A DNA stretch of 7,041 nt from JBKJUK01 sp046590705. Its GTDB lineage: Bacteria > Acidobacteriota > Thermoanaerobaculia > Gp7-AA8. The stretch's first letter is position 1, and each line of letters starts with the position of its first letter. The notes beneath the pieces were generated by a model. That model saw nothing but the letters and a program-made list of their open reading frames with translations. It was not told the origin of the DNA and searched no databases. Position numbers and translations under genes: made by a program. Location: positions 1 to 7,041 of the forward strand of contig JBKJUK010000194.1 in NCBI GenBank assembly GCA_046590705.1. Direction: 5' to 3'. Positions 1 through 4,490 of this stretch are shown here, piece after piece.

Positions 1-947
1 GCGATGTCACGAGTCTGGTTTTGCCGGATGTGAACGTGCGCGTCCACGGGACGCCTGTCGAGCCAATGGGCCGTACCAGTCGGGAACGCTGTCCGCTCGT
101 CGTGAAGAAGAACCAGAGTTTGACGAGCTCCGGTAATTCGGTTCTCGCCACCGCAGAGCAGCGCTTCGCGCGCTGACACCTTCACTGGCGCATCGGCCCG
201 CGCGATGAGAAAAACTTCATCGGCATGGCGGAGACAGCGCCTGGTCCACTCACTATCGACGTCGTCGGTCACCAGCAGAACGAACTCGTTCCAGAACTCG
301 ACATCGTCGAGCCAGGTCGTGACGCGATGGTGGGTGTCAGACTCGCGTTCTCTCGTCTCAGCCGCAGCGGTGCCGAAGCGGGCGTTGATGCGATCGCTGG
401 TCTCAATCGTCGCCACCCCCCAGCGATCGAGCTCACCTACCAGATTGTCAGCGAACGCGCGCAGGTCGACCCCGTCAGTGATCGCCATCAGGGCAATGGT
501 CGATGGCTTCCGAATGGCTTTGCGTGCTGATGAGCGCTTGAGCCGTTCGATGATGATTTTCGCCATGTGGACGGTAAGTTCCGGGTGGCGATGCCACAGC
601 TCCTCGAATACCGCTTTGGGAGCGTGTGCCAAGACCGTGTCACGAATTGCGATGACGGTCGCGGCGCGCGGCTCGCCGGTGAGCACCCCCATCTCGCCTA
701 CCGTTTCGCCACGGCCGATTTCGCCGAGCGGCTTGAGCTCATTCTCGCTCGTGACGTAGGCGCGTAAGCGGCCGCTGATGACGAAGTAAACGCCGTCCGA
801 GGCATCACCTTCCCTGATCAACGTTTCGCCACCCGTCAACTCGATCCAGTCGAGCATCGGCAGCGCTGCATCGACGAACGTGTCTTCGACGCGCCCGAAG
901 ATCTGCGTCAGACAGCTGGCCAGTGTATCCCGGTGATTCTGATTCAT
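1..947 (-). CDS. cNMP-binding, patatin-like phospholipase (NTE type), N-terminal part, cut by window edge
   Basis: Reading the minus strand from the ATG at 947 gives 315 codons without a stop, running off the left edge. Residues about 15-135 form a cyclic-nucleotide-binding domain: the jelly-roll stretch GDASDGVYFVISGRLRAYV (47-65) is followed by a phosphate-binding cassette, GEMGVLTGEPRAAT (84-97), that keeps Glu85 and Arg94, so cAMP or cGMP binding is plausible. Residues about 147-305 (from RKPSTIAL to HWLDRRPVDAHVHIR) resemble the linker that precedes the lipase domain in bacterial NTE/patatin-like proteins such as mycobacterial Rv2565. The GxSxG serine hydrolase domain should follow beyond the edge, so about half the protein is missing and the phospholipase call is family-based, not seen. 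The start is supported by GAGGAG seven bases upstream. No signal peptide is visible. It is transcribed divergently from the hybrid kinase gene. If the lipase domain were absent, it would be a stand-alone cNMP-binding regulator. Confidence 0.85.
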   Translation of the reverse strand, partial: MNQNHRDTLASCLTQIFGRVEDTFVDAALPMLDWIELTGGETLIREGDASDGVYFVISGRLRAYVTSENELKPLGEIGRGETVGEMGVLTGEPRAATVIAIRDTVLAHAPKAVFEELWHRHPELTVHMAKIIIERLKRSSARKAIRKPSTIALMAITDGVDLRAFADNLVGELDRWGVATIETSDRINARFGTAAAETRERESDTHHRVTTWLDDVEFWNEFVLLVTDDVDSEWTRRCLRHADEVFLIARADAPVKVSAREALLCGGENRITGARQTLVLLHDERTAFPTGTAHWLDRRPVDAHVHIRQNQTRDI

Positions 948-954
948 TGAGCTA

Positions 955-960
955 CTCCTC
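955..960 (-). promoter_or_regulatory. Ribosome binding site of the cNMP/patatin gene
   Basis: The minus strand reads GAGGAG here, seven bases before the ATG at 947. It is a strong Shine-Dalgarno match and fixes the start of the leftward gene. No convincing -10/-35 pair for this gene was found in the rest of the divergent region. Confidence 0.75.
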
Positions 961-991
961 GCCGGGGGCGCGGTACGGGTCTCGAGCAACG

Positions 992-1001
992 CACAATTCG
1001 C
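992..1001. repeat. Direct repeat copy 1, CACAATTCGC
   Basis: This 10-bp sequence occurs again, exactly, at 1055-1064 in the same orientation. The two copies are 63 bp apart, about six DNA helix turns. This copy lies upstream of the candidate kinase promoter and inside the 5' region of the leftward gene. It could be one half of an operator pair; no known regulator motif was recognised. Confidence 0.5.
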
Positions 1002-1014
1002 GCTGCTCCGGCCC

Positions 1015-1043
1015 GCCTATCTTGCATGTGATGCTTCTATACT
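1015..1043 (+). promoter_or_regulatory. Candidate promoter of the hybrid kinase gene
   Basis: TATACT at 1038-1043 is a near-consensus -10 box. The hexamer 17 bp upstream, GCCTAT (1015-1020), is a poor sigma-70 -35 box, but the same arrangement (GCTTAT, 17 bp, TATACT) precedes the Ser/Thr kinase gene at 4450-4478. Transcription would start near 1050 and give a leader of about 26 bases before the TTG start. The spacer holds a short perfect inverted repeat, GCAT-GTG-ATGC (1024-1034). Confidence 0.4.
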
Positions 1044-1054
1044 AGTGCAGTTCC

Positions 1055-1064
1055 CACAATTCGC
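1055..1064. repeat. Direct repeat copy 2, CACAATTCGC
   Basis: This is the second exact copy of the 10-bp repeat at 992-1001. It lies just downstream of the predicted transcription start of the hybrid kinase gene, the usual place for a repressor site. With copy 1 it brackets the candidate promoter. Confidence 0.5.
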
Positions 1065-1075
1065 AGTCGCACATA

Positions 1076-3766
1076 TTGAAGCTACGGACGAGGTGCAATC
1101 TGAAGCCAGCCGAGGTCGCGAATTCGGAATCCGAAACTCTCTCCGAGCTACAGGAACCGGAGACATCCGATTCCAGAGCACGGCTGCATCCGATTGTCAG
1201 GCTCGATTACTTTGTGAGGTTGTTCGCCTGTCCGCTGCCCGCCGCAATCATCATCTCTTCCCGCATGAGCGCCGGCGAGCACATTCCGCCCATGCTCTGG
1301 ATGGTAATGGTTCTTTATGGAGTGCTCTGGCCTCATCTGGCACTCTTCATCGCCAGTCACAGCAAGCACCCTCGCCGTGTCGAGATGCGATTGCTCATGC
1401 TCGATGCCGCTGCCTCCGGTGCGGCCATTGCGCTCACCTCGTTTCAGACTGTCCCGATGCTCTGTTTTTTCATCGGCTATGCGACGATTCTCGGCAGTGT
1501 CGGCGGCGTTCCGCTGCTTCTCGCTGGCATGTCGATCCTCGTCGCCAGCACCCTGCTGACCGGGGCTACCGTGACGAATTTCTCGGTCTCCAGCGATACT
1601 CCATTCAATACGGCCACGGCCGGGTTCGCCCTTTTCGGTTTCCAGGCGATGATGGGAATCCTCACCCACCGTACCGCCCGCAGCCTGGTGCGCCACCGCA
1701 AGCGCATCGCTGAACAGGGGATCGAAATTCAGCGCCAGAACGAAGAAGTGATTGCTGCGCGGGAAGAAGCACTCCAGGCGGCACAGGCAAAGGCAGCCTT
1801 CCTGGCTACGATGAGCCACGAGATCCGCACCCCACTCAACGGAGTGTTAGGCATGACCCGGCTGCTGTCCGAAACCTCGTTGAACGCCGAGCAGCACGAC
1901 TTCGTTCGCACGATTCAGGTTTCGGGCACCACTCTGCTCACGGTCATCAACGACATCCTCGACTACTCCCGCATCGAATCAGGCCGTATGGAGCTCGAGC
2001 AGGAACCGTTCGGGGTACGCGCGGTGGTGGAAGAGGCGTTAGAGATGGTCGGATCGCGCGCCCGTGAGCAGGGGATCGAGCTGGTCTGCGAAGTCGCTCC
2101 CGACGTACCGGAACTCGTCCTCGGAGACGCCACGCGAGTTCGGCAGATCCTCACTAATCTGGCGGGAAATGCCGTCAAGTTCACGAAGAGCGGAGAAGTA
2201 GTCGTCAGTGTGCGGCAGTCGCGTAGTGCGGCTGAAGATGTGCCGGCGGAACTTCTCTTCACGGTTCGCGATACCGGCATCGGAATTCCTGCTGATCGCA
2301 TCCCCATCCTGTTCACGCCCTTCAGCCAGGCCGACGCGTCGACGACGCGCCGCTACGGAGGAACGGGCCTTGGACTGGCCATTTCGCGGCGCCTGAGCGA
2401 GTTGATGGGCGGGACGATTTCCGTGGAGAGTAAAGATGGGGAAGGAAGCACCTTTACCTTCACCATTCAATTGCCTCTCGCGCCCGATCGCCGGTCCTCT
2501 CCGCGAGAGCCCGCTGCAGCGATCTCCGGCCGACATGTTCTGGTGGTCGATGACAACGCCACGAATCGTCGCGTTCTATGCGCACAGCTCAAACTCTGGG
2601 GAATGAAGCCGCGCGCTGAAGAGAATGCTGCGGCAGCGCTGCAGGCTCTGCGGGGCGGCGAGCAATTCTCGCTGGCCATCCTCGATCTGCACATGCCGGA
2701 AGTTGACGGCATGACACTCGCGCATCAAATTCGTGAGGAAGCGCGTTTCGACTCGCTGCCGCTGATTCTTCTTTCGTCGTCGCTGGTGCAAAGCAAGGAC
2801 GACCCGCAACGCCTCTTTCACGCGCGCTTGATGAAGCCGGTGCGCCAGTCAAAGCTGTTCGATTCCATCATCGGGGTGCTCGATCATTCTGCAGTGGATC
2901 GTGTGAAGGAGCGCACCTCCCCCGGCTCCGAGCAGGTACCGCTCACCACTCCTCTCAGAATACTCGTCGCTGACGACAACGAGATCAATCGCAAGCTGGC
3001 AGCTCTAGTCCTTCGACGCCTCGGCTACGAGAATGATTTCGTTGAGAACGGACGTGAGGCGCTCGACGCCGTGGTCGCAGCGGCAGGGTCCGACCGGCCT
3101 TACGACCTAGTCTTCATGGACGTTCAGATGCCGGAGATGGACGGCCTCGAAGCCACCAGGCGCATCCGGCAGAAGGAGGCCGACCTGCCGCAGCTTCGCT
3201 GGCCGCGCATCGTTGCCATGACCGCCGATGCCATGCCCGAGGATCGCGAGATCTGCCTTCGTTCCGGGATGAATGATTACCTCACCAAGCCGCTCGATTT
3301 CGACGCAGTTCGGACGCTGCTGGTGACAACGGCAGCGCTGGTCGTCGAAGAGGCCCGGCCTGCCGCTCAACCGGACTCGAAGCCTGCAGAGACAACGCAG
3401 TTTGTCGACTGGTCCCGTCTCGACGAGATTCGGACCTACGACACTCCCGATGGCGCCGTCATCAAAGAAATCATCTCCTCGTTCCTCCACGAAGCTCGCA
3501 AGGCGATGCTGCAAGTGCGAAGCAGCGCCGTTGCACGCGATGGTCAGGCCTTGCGAAGCTCGGCACATGCTCTGAAGGGCGTCGCCCTGAATGTTGGTGC
3601 GACAGCGATCGCTGAATGCGCCGCAAGGTTAGAGGACGCGGCGAAAGCAAACGCATTTGATGGCATCGAGGTGCTCGTCGAAAATCTGACTCGCTCATTC
3701 GAGCCCACCATCAATGAACTGAATTGCCGCGTCTTACTCGATACTATGTCAGAAGCTCAGTCATAG
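1076..3766 (+). CDS. MASE2-domain hybrid sensor histidine kinase (HisKA-HATPase-REC-REC-Hpt)
   Basis: This 896-residue inner-membrane hybrid kinase senses an unknown signal and should pass phosphate along a His-Asp-His chain. Residues about 41-205 are a MASE2 membrane domain with about five or six hydrophobic segments. They include LWPHLALFIASHSKHPRR (84-101), followed by LLMLDAAASG, and align well from memory with the N-terminus of E. coli DgcC (YaiC/AdrA). A helical linker (about 205-240) leads to HisKA with SHEIRTPLNG, phospho-acceptor H248. The HATPase domain has N361/N365, DTGIGI (399-404), FTPFSQ (413-418) and GGTGLGL (428-434). Receiver 1 (about 486-600) has D492, D493, D537, S567 and K587; receiver 2 (about 627-750) has D633, D634, D682, T716 and K738. 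The Hpt domain (about 776-885) has H831 in HALKG. All catalytic residues are present. The start is a TTG without a clear Shine-Dalgarno; a stop at 1043-1045 rules out a longer reading, and later starts would cut into MASE2. Its likely phosphorelay partner is the receiver gene 48 bp downstream. Confidence 0.93.
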   Translation: MKLRTRCNLKPAEVANSESETLSELQEPETSDSRARLHPIVRLDYFVRLFACPLPAAIIISSRMSAGEHIPPMLWMVMVLYGVLWPHLALFIASHSKHPRRVEMRLLMLDAAASGAAIALTSFQTVPMLCFFIGYATILGSVGGVPLLLAGMSILVASTLLTGATVTNFSVSSDTPFNTATAGFALFGFQAMMGILTHRTARSLVRHRKRIAEQGIEIQRQNEEVIAAREEALQAAQAKAAFLATMSHEIRTPLNGVLGMTRLLSETSLNAEQHDFVRTIQVSGTTLLTVINDILDYSRIESGRMELEQEPFGVRAVVEEALEMVGSRAREQGIELVCEVAPDVPELVLGDATRVRQILTNLAGNAVKFTKSGEVVVSVRQSRSAAEDVPAELLFTVRDTGIGIPADRIPILFTPFSQADASTTRRYGGTGLGLAISRRLSELMGGTISVESKDGEGSTFTFTIQLPLAPDRRSSPREPAAAISGRHVLVVDDNATNRRVLCAQLKLWGMKPRAEENAAAALQALRGGEQFSLAILDLHMPEVDGMTLAHQIREEARFDSLPLILLSSSLVQSKDDPQRLFHARLMKPVRQSKLFDSIIGVLDHSAVDRVKERTSPGSEQVPLTTPLRILVADDNEINRKLAALVLRRLGYENDFVENGREALDAVVAAAGSDRPYDLVFMDVQMPEMDGLEATRRIRQKEADLPQLRWPRIVAMTADAMPEDREICLRSGMNDYLTKPLDFDAVRTLLVTTAALVVEEARPAAQPDSKPAETTQFVDWSRLDEIRTYDTPDGAVIKEIISSFLHEARKAMLQVRSSAVARDGQALRSSAHALKGVALNVGATAIAECAARLEDAAKANAFDGIEVLVENLTRSFEPTINELNCRVLLDTMSEAQS

Positions 3767-3782
3767 CCGCGAGGCGATCATC

Positions 3783-3801
3783 ACTGGTCCGATGGACCGG
3801 T
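3783..3801 (+). other. Intergenic hairpin between hybrid kinase and response regulator
   Basis: ACTGGTCC (3783-3790) and GGACCGGT (3794-3801) can form an 8-bp stem with one U-G wobble around a three-base GAT loop. It fills most of the 48-bp gap and ends directly before the ribosome binding site of the next gene. There is no U-run after it, so it is not a typical intrinsic terminator. It may protect or process the transcript, or tune translation of the regulator relative to the kinase. Confidence 0.5.
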
Positions 3802-3808
3802 AAAAGGA
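3802..3808 (+). promoter_or_regulatory. Ribosome binding site of the response regulator
   Basis: AAAAGGA ends six bases before the ATG at 3815 and supports this start over the in-frame ATG at codon 34, which has only a weak purine stretch ahead of it. It abuts the foot of the preceding hairpin. Confidence 0.6.
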
Positions 3809-3814
3809 ACGAGA

Positions 3815-4378
3815 ATGGAACAGCTGGAAGCAGCGATCTTTGATCTCAACGGAGTCTCCAATAGCGAGCCGGAAGTGGACGCGGAGGTTTCGCGGCCGTT
3901 CGAGAACGCGGCGATGATTGGCGATGAGAAGTTGCGGTCGAGCGGCTTCTTCGTAAACATCGTCCGGCGTGCCGGCCAGGGAGAGTTCTCTGGAACCGCC
4001 CCACTCGTTCTCATCGTCGAGGATGACCGGGGAACCGTGGCAGTCATCGATGCTGTATTGAAACGTCAGGGATACTCCACGCGGTCGGCCGGGAATCTTC
4101 AGGAAATCATCCGGGCCATGAACGTCAAGCCGCACCCGGACCTGATCCTTCTCGATATCATGCTTCCCGACGCAAACGGTTTCGCGGTGCTGGAGCGTCT
4201 TCGCCGTCACCCCGAGTTGAGCGTGATTCCAGTAGTCATGCTCACCAGTCTCAGCGAGCCCGCCGATGTAGCCAAAGGACTTGCCCTCGGCGCCACCGGC
4301 TACATGAGTAAGCCGGCCAGGCCACAGGCACTACTCAGCACCATCGAGATCGTTCTGGGAATGAAAGCGGAAGCGTAA
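3815..4378 (+). CDS. Single-domain (CheY-like) response regulator with N-terminal extension
   Basis: Of 187 residues, about 63-183 form a complete receiver domain. LVLIVEDD gives the acidic pocket (E69, D70, D71), LILLDIMLP gives phospho-acceptor D114, MLTS gives switch T144, and GYMSKPAR gives Y163 and K166. There is no DNA-binding, enzymatic or other output domain, so it should act by protein contact or serve as a phosphate shuttle, as CheY, Spo0F or DivK do. Residues 1-60 are an acidic extension rich in Glu, Asp and Asn that I do not recognise; it makes the protein longer than the usual 120-130 residues of a bare receiver. The gene follows the hybrid kinase by 48 bp on the same strand and is probably co-transcribed with it. 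It is the obvious acceptor for that kinase's Hpt domain, which is inferred from context. Confidence 0.9.
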   Translation: MEQLEAAIFDLNGVSNSEPEVDAEVSRPFENAAMIGDEKLRSSGFFVNIVRRAGQGEFSGTAPLVLIVEDDRGTVAVIDAVLKRQGYSTRSAGNLQEIIRAMNVKPHPDLILLDIMLPDANGFAVLERLRRHPELSVIPVVMLTSLSEPADVAKGLALGATGYMSKPARPQALLSTIEIVLGMKAEA

Positions 4379-4449
4379 TCCGAAGAACGCGGCCTCATCA
4401 TACGAATTTTCGACGCAGTGAGTTCTGGCTAATGACCACGAGGATTCGC

Positions 4450-4478
4450 GCTTATCCCACACCGATCGGGCCTATACT
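4450..4478 (+). promoter_or_regulatory. Candidate promoter of the Ser/Thr kinase gene
   Basis: GCTTAT (4450-4455), a 17-bp spacer and TATACT (4473-4478) repeat the arrangement at 1015-1043 upstream of the hybrid kinase. The -10 box is good and the -35 box is far from TTGACA. Transcription would start near 4485, only about six bases before the ATG at 4491, so the message would be almost leaderless; this fits the absence of a Shine-Dalgarno there. An 8-bp palindrome, CCGATCGG (4462-4469), lies in the spacer and could be an operator. The remainder of the 112-bp gap (4379-4490) shows no terminator, so read-through from the response regulator gene is also possible. Confidence 0.4.
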
Positions 4479-4490
4479 TGGCGCCATCGC

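Noticed and set aside
278..291. Inverted repeat GAACGA-AC-TCGTTC
   Set aside because: It lies inside coding sequence of the leftward gene and is explained by codons for Asn-Glu-Phe-type residues; there is no context for an operator.
205..767. Three overlapping rightward open frames (205-759, 225-530, 567-767)
   Set aside because: They lie antisense to the continuous leftward cNMP/patatin frame, show no recognisable domain and are rich in Ser and Arg, as expected of shadow frames in GC-rich DNA.
1028..1032. CRP half-site TGTGA in the divergent region, suggestive because of the cNMP-binding gene
   Set aside because: The partner half TCACA is absent six bases downstream (TATAC is found), so only a chance half-site remains.
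1123..1135. Inverted repeat TTCGG-AAT-CCGAA near the start of the hybrid kinase gene
   Set aside because: It is short, inside the coding region, and has no second copy; too weak to call regulatory.
1045..1713. 222-codon frame from a GTG, overlapping the hybrid kinase in another frame
   Set aside because: It overlaps the MASE2 coding region, has low-complexity composition and no domain; the kinase frame is certain.
3783..3801. Intrinsic terminator after the hybrid kinase
   Set aside because: The stem is good, but no T-run follows on either strand; the next bases are the ribosome site of the following gene.
4409..4435. Alternative promoter TTCGAC, 15 bp, TAATGA in the gap before the Ser/Thr kinase
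   Set aside because: The spacer is too short and the -10 box poor compared with TATACT at 4473-4478.
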